Shown here one piece after another: positions 9,405 through 16,616 of a stretch of DNA of 34,452 bases; positions within the stretch are counted from its first letter, which is position 1, and each line of letters opens with the position of its first letter. This DNA comes from Acidobacteriota bacterium. GTDB taxonomy: Bacteria; Acidobacteriota; Aminicenantia; Aminicenantales; Saccharicenantaceae. The notes below the pieces were generated by a model. It saw only the letters and a program-made list of their open reading frames with translations, was not told the DNA's origin and did not search any database. Where the stretch lies: positions 6,676 to 41,127 of the forward strand of contig JAQURD010000014.1 in the NCBI GenBank assembly GCA_028749115.1. Reading direction: 5' to 3'. The translations under genes were made by a program, and so were the position numbers.

Positions 9405-9405
9405 A
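9387..9405 (+). repeat. Perfect 7-bp inverted repeat at the stop codon of the small cassette gene
   Basis: TTCAGTC (9387-9393) and GACTGAA (9399-9405) flank a TAAAA loop; the stop codon TGA lies in the right arm. There is no T-run after it, so it is not a classic terminator. It marks the end of the AT-rich cassette and could act as an RNA 3'-end structure. Confidence 0.4.
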
Positions 9406-9425
9406 AGGCAAGCGAGGAGGGCAGA

Positions 9426-9701
9426 ATGCATCCGTGGTATGATGTCTATGTTGATGACACCCTGATTGAGCATGCTTTTCCGGTGGTCATTGAAGTTCCG
9501 ATGGGCAGCAAAAACAAGTATGAACTCGATAAAGAATCTGGCTTTTTGCGTCTTGACCGGGTGCTCTACAGTGCAGTTTATTACCCGGCCAATTATGGTT
9601 TTATCCCGCGTTCTTTCTGTGATGATTCCGACCCGCTGGAGGCGACTGTTTCTGCCTTAAAAGGTGTTTCAGCTCTTATTTTTCAGGGCACCGGTGGCTA
9701 A
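9426..9701 (+). pseudogene. ppa: Inorganic pyrophosphatase (family I), 3'-truncated
   Basis: The first ~73 residues match family I soluble pyrophosphatase: the EVPMGSKNKYE segment, the YPANYGFIPR segment and the start of the signature DDSDPL. The third signature position is Glu (DSDPLE), where the family has Asp. After that the sequence stops resembling the family and ends 91 residues in, whereas intact enzymes have about 170-200. The missing half would include more metal-binding residues, so the product should be inactive. A strong GAGGAGGG ribosome site (9414-9421) is intact. The 3' end runs into the convergent cysQ, with a 33-nt overlap, which suggests a deletion or rearrangement breakpoint near 9645. 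Confidence 0.83.
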
Positions 9702-10523
9702 GAATGGCGGGTTGGATAGGGACTCTTTGTTGTAGTGGAGTGGCCAGCGGATAGAAAACTCCACCACCTGACCGCCAGCTTCTTCCAGAATAGCCTGTCC
9801 GGCAGCTGTATCCCACTCCATGGTGCGTCCCAAGCGTGGATAAAGATGTCCGCGGCCTTCAGCCAGCATCATAAATTTGAGTGAGGACCCACGGCTTTCG
9901 AGCCTGGGCTGATTCAGACTTTCGATGAACTTTCTGGTCTCGCTATCAAAATGGGAACGGGAGGCCAGCACGGTCAAGCCCGGGTCGTCCATCGAGAATT
10001 GAGCTGCTCTGAGTTGCAATTTATTACCTTGTTTTATTGGCTTTATTTGCCTTTCGCTTCGATCTGCTTCTCGTTGCTCTCCGATTTCGATTTTAAAGGC
10101 GCCCTGACCTTTGACCGCCGAGTAAAACAAGCCTTTAACCGGCACAGAAATAAACCCGGCTACTGGCCTCCCCTGCTGGATCAAGGCCAGGTTAACTGTG
10201 AACTCGCTGTTCTGCTTGAGGAACTCCTTCGTCCCGTCGAGAGGATCAAGCAGCCAGCAGTATTCATATTTCCGCCTGATGTCGTATGGAATCTCGCTGT
10301 TTTCCTCCGAAATAATCGGTATATCCGGAAACAGCTTTTTCAGTCCTTCATTAATGATGGCATTGGCCAGCCGGTCGGCCTCAGTTATCGGCGTCTGGTC
10401 TTCCTTGAGGCTAACCTTCCAGTCAGCTTGCTGCCGAAAATAAATCTTGAGAATCTCCTCACCGGCCCGGCGGATTAAATCCAGAAGTGCCTGCACTTCA
10501 TTTTCATTCAGAAACATTGGCAT
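9669..10523 (-). CDS. cysQ: 3'(2'),5'-bisphosphate nucleotidase CysQ
   Basis: A 284-residue inositol-monophosphatase-fold enzyme. It has the SEEN motif (Glu73-Glu74), the metal-binding LLDPLDGTKEF motif (Asp93, Asp96, Gly97, Thr98) and the C-terminal EWDTAAGQAI motif. CysQ removes the 3'-phosphate of PAP/PAPS, relieving product inhibition in sulfate assimilation and RNA turnover; it is Mg-dependent, Li-sensitive and cytoplasmic. A second in-frame ATG lies two codons in, and neither start has a good ribosome site. It is convergent with, and overlaps, the truncated pyrophosphatase. Confidence 0.92.
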   Translation of the reverse strand: MPMFLNENEVQALLDLIRRAGEEILKIYFRQQADWKVSLKEDQTPITEADRLANAIINEGLKKLFPDIPIISEENSEIPYDIRRKYEYCWLLDPLDGTKEFLKQNSEFTVNLALIQQGRPVAGFISVPVKGLFYSAVKGQGAFKIEIGEQREADRSERQIKPIKQGNKLQLRAAQFSMDDPGLTVLASRSHFDSETRKFIESLNQPRLESRGSSLKFMMLAEGRGHLYPRLGRTMEWDTAAGQAILEEAGGQVVEFSIRWPLHYNKESLSNPPFLATGALKNKS

Positions 10524-10929
10524 AACTAATATTTATCATATTTTGATCGAGAACAGAACCCGTCTGAAGGCTTCAGCCCACCCGAAGGACTCAATTTATC
10601 GGCCAGAAGAGCAGAAAATCTGGGCTGATGTAGAGGCAGACTTTTTAAAAAGGGGAAAATGTACAACTTTATAACGGGCAAGGAAACTGGCCTGAGAAGG
10701 GTAAAGCATTATCGGGTTGTCCGGTCAGATTGAAGCCTGCCAAATCTCAGATTTATTTTCCTTTTAACAGAATAGTAAAAAAGTCTTCTGATAAGAGCAG
10801 AAGCAAGAAACCTGCAGGCAAGTAAAAATGGCTTATAATTGGGCCAGACCGTATTAGCTTATTGATTATAAATAATATCGGCTACCCCGAAGCCATTCAC
10901 CTCACTCTTGGGAAACACCGGCTGGTTAT
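10524..10929. other. Gene-free stretch between cysQ and the toxin-antitoxin locus
   Basis: About 400 bases with no ORF that has a credible ribosome site or recognisable product. No tRNA or clear terminator was seen. It must contain the promoter of cysQ (minus strand), but I cannot point to convincing boxes. Confidence 0.5.
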
Positions 10930-10958
10930 TTGACACATGTCTTAACCCATGTTAATCT
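10930..10958 (+). promoter_or_regulatory. Probable promoter of the HTH-Doc operon
   Basis: A perfect -35 (TTGACA, 10930-10935) is followed after 17 bp by a weak -10 (TAATCT, 10953-10958). The -10 lies inside the first of three operator-like palindromes, as expected for an autorepressed toxin-antitoxin operon. Confidence 0.5.
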
Positions 10959-11011
10959 GTTCATAGATATTAACTTAGGTTAATGTATATCTATGCATTA
11001 ACATTAGTTAA
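10942..11011 (+). promoter_or_regulatory. Three tandem palindromic operators, TTAAC-N4-GTTAA, at 28-bp spacing
   Basis: Three 14-bp palindromes lie at 10942-10955 (spacer CCAT), 10970-10983 (spacer TTAG) and 10998-11011 (spacer ATTA). Both half-sites are identical in all three, and the starts are exactly 28 bp apart. They sit between the -35 box and the HTH gene. The HTH antitoxin, alone or with Doc, is the likely binder; this is inference from position. Confidence 0.75.
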
Positions 11012-11037
11012 TATACGATAAATGGGAGCAGGAAACA

Positions 11038-11295
11038 ATGGAAAAGAATGAATTTATGACCATTCCACAACTGGCCCGCCTCCTGGGATTAAGCCGGATT
11101 GCTGTCTATAACAAAGTTAAAAGTGGGGAAATCAAAGCCGTACGAATCGGAAGAACTTATGCCATCAACACCAAAGACGTTGCCTGTATTCTGGGCAAAA
11201 CTTTAACCAAAAAAAGCAAAGAGAAAATTGATCAGGCTATAAAAAAGGCCGTTGATGAATACGGGGAAGTATTGAGACTTCTCGGGCAGGAATAA
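11038..11295 (+). CDS. Excisionase-type helix-turn-helix protein, putative antitoxin
   Basis: An 85-residue protein. Residues about 7-50 form an excisionase/MerR-like DNA-binding domain (TIPQLARLLGLSR, then AVYNKVKSGEIKAVRIGR and a short wing). The C-terminal helix (about 55-85, Lys/Glu-rich) would wrap the toxin. It ends in TAATG, the stop overlapping the start of the Doc gene by one base. It is the probable autorepressor acting on the upstream palindromes and the antidote of the toxin. The ribosome site AGGA lies about 5 nt before the ATG. Confidence 0.85.
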   Translation: MEKNEFMTIPQLARLLGLSRIAVYNKVKSGEIKAVRIGRTYAINTKDVACILGKTLTKKSKEKIDQAIKKAVDEYGEVLRLLGQE

Positions 11296-11720
11296 TGGAA
11301 ACAATCAATGTCCAGGAAGTAGAATATATCGCTCATAGATTGGCCCGAGAGATGCCGGCCTTCGATGAACCGATCCCTGATTTTTCCAGCCGGTTTCCAA
11401 ATATTCTGGAAAGCTGTTTAGCTGTTCCCTTCCAGAGCTTTTCCAGGAAGCTGCTTTACCCGGGTCTTCTCTCGAAAGCCAGTATCCTCTTCTATCTCCT
11501 GATCAAGAATCACCCCTTTCAAAACGGGAACAAAAGAATAGCCATCACTACGCTGTTCGTTTTCCTTTATAAAAACAACAAATGGATAAAGGTTGACACC
11601 CAGGAGCTTTATAATTTCGTTGTCTGGGTAGCCCAGAGTCCTCCCAGGCTCAAAGATGAAACCGTCATGGCTATCGAGAAATTTCTTAAGACTTACCTGG
11701 TACCTTTTTCTCCTGATTGA
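11295..11720 (+). CDS. doc: Fic/Doc family toxin (death-on-curing)
   Basis: A 141-residue Fic-fold protein. The Fic motif HPFQNGNKR spans His73-Arg81; the NKR ending (not NGR) is the Doc type. Doc of phage P1 phosphorylates EF-Tu and halts translation, whereas canonical Fic proteins AMPylate. A motif Asp is replaced by Asn at position 78 relative to the commonest HPFxDGNKR form. The gene is translationally coupled to the HTH antitoxin. A short hairpin (CCTGA/TCAGG, 11712-11725) overlaps its 3' end. Confidence 0.88.
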   Translation: METINVQEVEYIAHRLAREMPAFDEPIPDFSSRFPNILESCLAVPFQSFSRKLLYPGLLSKASILFYLLIKNHPFQNGNKRIAITTLFVFLYKNNKWIKVDTQELYNFVVWVAQSPPRLKDETVMAIEKFLKTYLVPFSPD

Positions 11721-11742
11721 TCAGGTCGGTTTCAAATCCAGT

Positions 11743-12066
11743 TTACCTATGGAACCAGCCAGCTTTTTCCATGGCGGCCATGGTGATTTTTGAGCCAGGG
11801 CCATCGCCGCGAGCAGCACAGACAGCGGCCTTTCCTTCTACTGCTTTCTGGATTTCAGCCACATCTAGATTGGAAAAACCAGGACAAAGAACGATGGACT
11901 GCACACCTTCCTCCTCTACCAGCTTCCTGGCATTTTCCAGGGCTTCTGCCTGACTGCTTACTAATCTGACAGATAATTTAGACAGGCCGGTCTCAATCTG
12001 ACATCTGTCTCTCGAACTGTCAGCGTCCGGCGCATGAGCTATAAACGCTGTTTTGAATTTGTCCAT
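11743..12066 (-). CDS. DUF6506-like small protein
   Basis: A 107-residue protein, using the ATG at 12066 because GGAGGA lies 6-7 nt upstream of it; an in-frame ATG seven codons further out has no ribosome site. The sequence alternates beta strands and helices (FKTAFIAHAPDAD, VRLVSSQ, IVLCPGFSN, AAVCAARGDGPG) and resembles the DUF6506 family of uncharacterised small cytoplasmic proteins. No catalytic motif is evident. It is convergent with the Doc gene. Confidence 0.65.
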   Translation of the reverse strand: MDKFKTAFIAHAPDADSSRDRCQIETGLSKLSVRLVSSQAEALENARKLVEEEGVQSIVLCPGFSNLDVAEIQKAVEGKAAVCAARGDGPGSKITMAAMEKAGWFHR

Positions 12067-12093
12067 TTTTTTCCTCCAACCAAGCACTTTTCA

Positions 12094-12118
12094 ATATATA
12101 TATATATATATATATATA
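12094..12118. repeat. (AT)12 microsatellite upstream of the DUF6506-like gene
   Basis: A pure alternating AT tract of about 25 nt, ending 27 nt before the start codon at 12066 and just upstream of its ribosome site. It would sit in the promoter or 5' leader. The remaining bases to 12363 show nothing I can support. Confidence 0.85.
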
Positions 12119-12363
12119 ACACTTATCAGGCTAAAAAACATGTTGACCGGCTTCCCTCTCAGGTAAAAGTAACAAAAACAACGAGGATTTTGTTCAGTAA
12201 CCCAGACTGACAGAAATGAATAATCTGAATAATAGAGGTCAGCTAATGGGAGAGACAATCGAGAACAGATCGGGAAGAATATTTGACACTGTCTATATAA
12301 ACAAGGAGAATATAAGGCAAAAGCAAATGTCTATTTTAAGAAGGTTCTACCATAGATAATAAG

Positions 12364-14292
12364 ATGCCGTTTCCAAAGCTTCTCAATCCTATCACCATAA
12401 ATGGTGTTGAGATAAAAAACCGGGTAGTTTTTTTGCCTCATGGCACCGGATATGTTGACCAAAAATATGCTCCTACTGACCGGGAGGTTTATTATTATGC
12501 GGAAAGGGCCAAAGGCGGAGTAGGTTTAATAGTTTTGCCCAGCCAGGTCGTCCACCCAACCGGATTGTATCCAGGTCTGGGTATTGCCTACAACAGAGAT
12601 AACATTCCCAAATATAAAAAAATAGTTGAGGCGGTTCACGTTCACGGTGTCAAAATGTTTGCCCAGCTTACTCACATGGGCAATCAGACAAAAAGTTCTG
12701 AGACCTTCCGGGCCACCTGGGCACCTTCTCCCATTCCGGATTTGACGGTAGGCGAGATGCCAAAGGAGATGACAATAGATGAGATAGCAGAACTTATAGA
12801 GTCTTTTGCCTCCTGTGCTGAATTACTGCTGGAAGCTGGATTCGATGGTCTGGAAGTTAAGGTCGCTCATGATGGCATACTGGGACAATTTGTATCTCTC
12901 CTAAAAAATCAGCGGACAGATCAATACGGTGGCAGCCTGGAAAACAGGGCGAGAATAATTTTGGAAATACTTACGGCTATTAGAAAGCGGATTGGCCAAA
13001 AGCCACTGGGAGTAAGGTTCTGCATAAATAGATATATTCAGGGAGACTATGGCCTGGAAGAAGCGATAGGCTATGCCAGGCTTTTTACCACTGTAGCCGA
13101 TTACCTCAGCACGGATACCGGCACGTGGGAAAGCATTGATATGTTAGTCCCATCCATGAATGTCCCCCAGGGATTCCTGCTGGAAGATGTGGCTAAAATC
13201 AAAAAAGCTACTGGCAAAATACTGATCGGTCACGGCCGTATCGTCTGGCCAGCAATGGCTGAAGCTGCCCTTGAAAGCGGTCTTCTCGATCTGGTTGGTA
13301 TGGCCAGAGCTCTGATTGCCGATCCATACTGGGCTAAAAAAGCTCAAGCGGGCAAGCCTGAGGAAATAAGAGGTTGCCTGGGTTGTAATCAAAAGTGTAT
13401 GGGAAGACTTCTCCAGAATCTCCCGATTAGTTGTGTGCAAAATCCGACCTCAGGTTATGAAGAAGAATACAGAGAAGATATCCTGTATAAGAAGGTATCT
13501 TCACCAAAGAAGATAGTCATAGTTGGCGGCGGTCCAGCTGGTTTGAAGGCGGCTGAAATACTGGCCCGGAAAGGACACCAGGTCATTCTATTTGAAAAAG
13601 ATGGACAGTTTGGAGGAAGGGTTCGCTGGGAGAGCCGCCTGCCAGGGAGAAGAGGAGTAATGGGAGTTAGTAATTACCTTATTCATATGCTCAGCACGCT
13701 CAGCAATGTCGATAAAAGATTGAATACCCTGGCCGGAGTTGATACTGTCTTAAAGGAAAAGCCTGAGATAGCGATTATTGCCACCGGTTCAACACCAACC
13801 TCAACTAACCCAGCTTTTTACAACACACTTGAGGCACTAGATGACCAAGTGACCGGAGATTGTGTGCTGGTTATGGATAATGACTCAACCACAGAAGGCT
13901 GTGGCCTCGTCGAATTTTTTGTTAAAAATGGTAAAACTGTTCACTGGGTAACACCGGCATTTTTTAACGGACAGAATATTACAGCACCAGTATTATTAGA
14001 TAATTTTAAGAGATTGGCGGGCAAAGAAAACCTTATCCTTCACCCCATGAGTCTGATAACCGACTTCAGCGGTGGCCTGGCAACATTATTTAATATATAT
14101 CTGGGCACATCCAAACAGATCAGTGGCATTGACTCCGTCGTGGTAACAGGTATAAGAGCGCCGAATAACGGACTTTTCCATCTCCTGAAGGATAAAATCC
14201 CTCAGGTTTATCTAATTGGTGATGCAGCCAGCCCCCGCGACCTGGCTGCTGCCCTTCAGGATGCTGTTGGCCTTTCTAAATTGATAAAATAA
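12364..14292 (+). CDS. NADH:flavin oxidoreductase, 2,4-dienoyl-CoA reductase/old-yellow-enzyme family (FadH-like)
   Basis: A 642-residue enzyme of FadH-like layout. The N-terminal TIM barrel (1-330) binds FMN. The [4Fe-4S] cluster motif follows, with Cys338, Cys341, Cys345 and Cys357 (C-x2-C-x3-C-x11-C). A Rossmann FAD/NAD(P) part begins at about 384 (VIVGGGPAG) and ends with a GD segment (LIGDAASP). Such enzymes reduce enoates, dienoyl-CoAs or similar activated alkenes with NAD(P)H. Rubredoxin lies 37 nt downstream in the same direction, so the two may share electrons. No strong ribosome site is seen before the ATG. The substrate cannot be read from the sequence. Confidence 0.9.
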   Translation: MPFPKLLNPITINGVEIKNRVVFLPHGTGYVDQKYAPTDREVYYYAERAKGGVGLIVLPSQVVHPTGLYPGLGIAYNRDNIPKYKKIVEAVHVHGVKMFAQLTHMGNQTKSSETFRATWAPSPIPDLTVGEMPKEMTIDEIAELIESFASCAELLLEAGFDGLEVKVAHDGILGQFVSLLKNQRTDQYGGSLENRARIILEILTAIRKRIGQKPLGVRFCINRYIQGDYGLEEAIGYARLFTTVADYLSTDTGTWESIDMLVPSMNVPQGFLLEDVAKIKKATGKILIGHGRIVWPAMAEAALESGLLDLVGMARALIADPYWAKKAQAGKPEEIRGCLGCNQKCMGRLLQNLPISCVQNPTSGYEEEYREDILYKKVSSPKKIVIVGGGPAGLKAAEILARKGHQVILFEKDGQFGGRVRWESRLPGRRGVMGVSNYLIHMLSTLSNVDKRLNTLAGVDTVLKEKPEIAIIATGSTPTSTNPAFYNTLEALDDQVTGDCVLVMDNDSTTEGCGLVEFFVKNGKTVHWVTPAFFNGQNITAPVLLDNFKRLAGKENLILHPMSLITDFSGGLATLFNIYLGTSKQISGIDSVVVTGIRAPNNGLFHLLKDKIPQVYLIGDAASPRDLAAALQDAVGLSKLIK

Positions 14293-14329
14293 CTTTGATC
14301 TAAATCTAAAAGAGAAGGAGATAAACGAC

Positions 14330-14491
14330 GTGAAGAGATATAAGTGCACTGTCTGCGGTCATATCTATGATCCGGCTGAAGGCGATCCAAGCGCCGGTAT
14401 AAAACCCGGCACACCTTTTGAAGAATTGCCAGATGACTGGGTATGCCCGGTTTGCGGCTCTTCCAAGGATAAATTCAAGCCCCTAGACTGA
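14330..14491 (+). CDS. Rubredoxin
   Basis: A 53-residue protein starting with GTG, 9 nt after an AAGGAG site. The four iron ligands are in place: Cys6 and Cys9 (CTVCG) and Cys39 and Cys42 (CPVCG), with the conserved YDP, GT.FE.LPDDW core. It is a one-electron carrier of anaerobes, commonly serving oxygen or peroxide reductases or flavoproteins. Its position 37 nt behind the flavin oxidoreductase suggests a common transcript. Confidence 0.95.
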   Translation: MKRYKCTVCGHIYDPAEGDPSAGIKPGTPFEELPDDWVCPVCGSSKDKFKPLD

Positions 14492-14589
14492 TTACGTTCT
14501 TAAAAAGAAACAGAAAGTAATAAGAGACAGAGAGACACTCGAAGCTTATCTGTACTCGCCTCTTAAACTAAAAGCCTTTTATCTTTCGC

Positions 14590-14778
14590 TTAAAATATTT
14601 GACTATTGACCAGCTGACTATAAATAAAATCCGCTGACATAATCCCGTTTATCAGATTGAGATTACCATGAACTGGATTATCCGAACTTTTCAAAATCTG
14701 AGGAATTCGAGAAAAGACAAATTGAGAGGCCAGAAGGAAAAACAAAATAACGATAAGTCTTTTGATTTTAAATTCCAT
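14590..14778 (-). CDS. Possible small exported peptide
   Basis: A 62-residue ORF with a clear signal-peptide-like N-terminus (Lys/Arg, then a VILFFLLAS core) and a GGGGAG ribosome site 6 nt before the ATG. It lies 21 nt downstream of the aldolase gene in the same direction. The mature part (~40 residues, Asn/Ser/Ile-rich) matches nothing I know. It could be a real small protein or the stump of a longer exported one. The flanking bases to 14492 carry nothing else. Confidence 0.42.
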   Translation of the reverse strand: MEFKIKRLIVILFFLLASQFVFSRIPQILKSSDNPVHGNLNLINGIMSADFIYSQLVNSQIF

Positions 14779-14799
14779 GTTAATCTCCCCACTTTTCAG

Positions 14800-16212
14800 T
14801 CAGTCAGCCAGGCCTTCTACTGATTCCTTTTTGCCACCACTGATAGCCTGAGGCTCAGGATGATGTATTTCAGGAGCTTTAACCAACCTGTCGATCACTT
14901 CTCGCGTGCCCTTAATATTCAACTGGTCAAAGAGGAAAGAAAATTGTTTTTCGAGGCTCTCGCCGATAGCCTTCAAACTGTCTTCGGGCAGAGTCCAGAA
15001 ATGCTTCTTAAATGGCCCAACCGCTTTTTTTCTCGTTTTATAAAGGAACTGAGCTTCGGTGTCGGAAGGCTTTCTTTCCGAGGCGGCATTAACCTTGAGC
15101 CATTCATACATTTCCTGCCGCAGGCTTTCCGGCACGGCTTCATGTTCGATAATCAGATTCTGGAAAGCCGTGGCTAAGTGGACCTCACATGTTTTAACTT
15201 CGACAAATTTATGAAAAGCTGAATCGGGCAGGGTGCTGGCTCCATGCTGGACCACCCCGCCCAGACCGTATTTTTTTCTGGCCAGCTCTCCCAGCCGCCG
15301 CAGGACATCAAAATCAATTGCCACCTGGGCTAATGTCCCGTCAGGCAAGACCACTCCCCCATGGTGTGTCCCGGTCTGAATGCTCAATTTGCTCACACCG
15401 GGGACATCGCCTTTAAGCCGGTTATAACCATTCATAAAGGCTTCGAGGTCTTCTTCTGTGCTGTTTCTTTCCCCAACTTCGCCAATTTCGCCGCCGACCG
15501 AGACATTGACATCCGCCGGCTGCTTCTCACGGATGAAGCGCGTAAATTCAGCCGTCAGTTCATAATTAAGTCTCTGCTGTTCATCGAGATTGCTTTTGGA
15601 AATATCCACCAGAGTGGAAGTATCTATGTCAATGTTGTAAAAGCCAGCCGCCACCGCTTCCTCTATCAGCTCTTTGATGGCTTTTATTTCTGCCTCGGAG
15701 TCTGCCTTAAACTTTTTAGCCGAAGCCTGGAAATGGTCTCCCTGAATAAAAACCGGCCCTCTAAATCCTTCCTTGATAGCTGCGGCCAGCACCGAGCTAA
15801 CATATTCTGATGGTCTCTGATCAGTGTAGCCTATTTCGCTTCGGGCAATCTCAAAAATAAAAGCACCCGCCTCAATTTTTTTAGCTGCCCTGAAAACTGC
15901 CCGGGCTGAATCGTAAGCCAGCATCCGGAGGTTAATAGCCGGAACAGTAAAATCAAGCGGTGCTTCGCCCCGCCCTCTGGCTAAATAAAAATCATGAATA
16001 GAAGCCGGTCTGATGCCCAGTGCCTGGGCCACTTCAAAGATCAGCCAGCGGCCGGCCGCTTTCGTCTCTTCATCCTCAAAAACTGCCTCAAAAATAACCT
16101 TAGAAATATTATCCCTTAAAGCTTTCTCATCAACGACTTTGACCTTTTCTCCTTCGATCTCGACTGCACCTTTTAACCAGCCTAAAATTTCAGTCAATTT
16201 CGACTCTTTCAT
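14800..16212 (-). CDS. Class II fructose-bisphosphate aldolase family protein
   Basis: A 470-residue zinc aldolase-like protein. The class II features are the Asp159-His160 pair in QGDHFQ, the GGEIGEVG segment (240-247), THHGG with His283/His284, and VQHGAST with His323. These supply the zinc ligands and phosphate-binding loops. It is clearly longer than the usual 280-360 residues, with about 90 extra N-terminal residues and a long C-terminal tail rich in Glu and Lys. The likely reaction is aldol cleavage of fructose-1,6- or tagatose-1,6-bisphosphate; the exact substrate is uncertain. The ATG follows AAGGAG by 7 nt. Confidence 0.8.
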   Translation of the reverse strand: MKESKLTEILGWLKGAVEIEGEKVKVVDEKALRDNISKVIFEAVFEDEETKAAGRWLIFEVAQALGIRPASIHDFYLARGRGEAPLDFTVPAINLRMLAYDSARAVFRAAKKIEAGAFIFEIARSEIGYTDQRPSEYVSSVLAAAIKEGFRGPVFIQGDHFQASAKKFKADSEAEIKAIKELIEEAVAAGFYNIDIDTSTLVDISKSNLDEQQRLNYELTAEFTRFIREKQPADVNVSVGGEIGEVGERNSTEEDLEAFMNGYNRLKGDVPGVSKLSIQTGTHHGGVVLPDGTLAQVAIDFDVLRRLGELARKKYGLGGVVQHGASTLPDSAFHKFVEVKTCEVHLATAFQNLIIEHEAVPESLRQEMYEWLKVNAASERKPSDTEAQFLYKTRKKAVGPFKKHFWTLPEDSLKAIGESLEKQFSFLFDQLNIKGTREVIDRLVKAPEIHHPEPQAISGGKKESVEGLAD

Positions 16213-16616
16213 CGGCCACTCCTTCTGTGCTTATCAAACTTTTTTCTCTGCCTATCTTTTAAAGTATATCATATTTAATTATGGCCAGGCTTAAGGTTGC
16301 CGGCTGTTATCCAGATCTCATAAAATAGTTACCTAATTGACTGGACTTAATAGAACTAGCAGAAACAAGAGGTTAGCCAACACTATCTTCAGCTTATTAC
16401 TATTACACCTTAATTGAGACCCGGTCAGGCGAGCCATCACCTCTGATTCTGGAAGAAGAAATACTAGCTTTTAGCTTTATCTTTTCAACTGCACCAAAAC
16501 AATAAAAAGGGCAACCCGGCCTTAAAAACTGATAAACTTCTGTTAAAGCTCCCACGGGAAAATAATTATTTTACGAGCTTAGACTTTTCGGGACGGTTCT
16601 GAACTTGAACATGACC
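16213..16616. other. Gene-free stretch upstream of the aldolase
   Basis: About 400 bases without a credible ORF or RNA gene. The only element I can name is the aldolase promoter at its left end. A weak G/C hairpin near 16502-16522 could terminate the upstream-oriented GT39 transcript but lacks a good U-tract. Confidence 0.45.
16263..16271 (-). promoter_or_regulatory. Extended -10 element for the aldolase gene
   Basis: On the minus strand TGATATACT matches TGnTATAAT at 8 of 9 positions (counting n). It lies about 50 nt before the start at 16212. The -35 region is weak. Confidence 0.4.

Noticed and set aside
10447-10674. 75-codon plus-strand ORF over the cysQ start
   Set aside because: No ribosome site, no recognisable product, and mostly antisense to cysQ.
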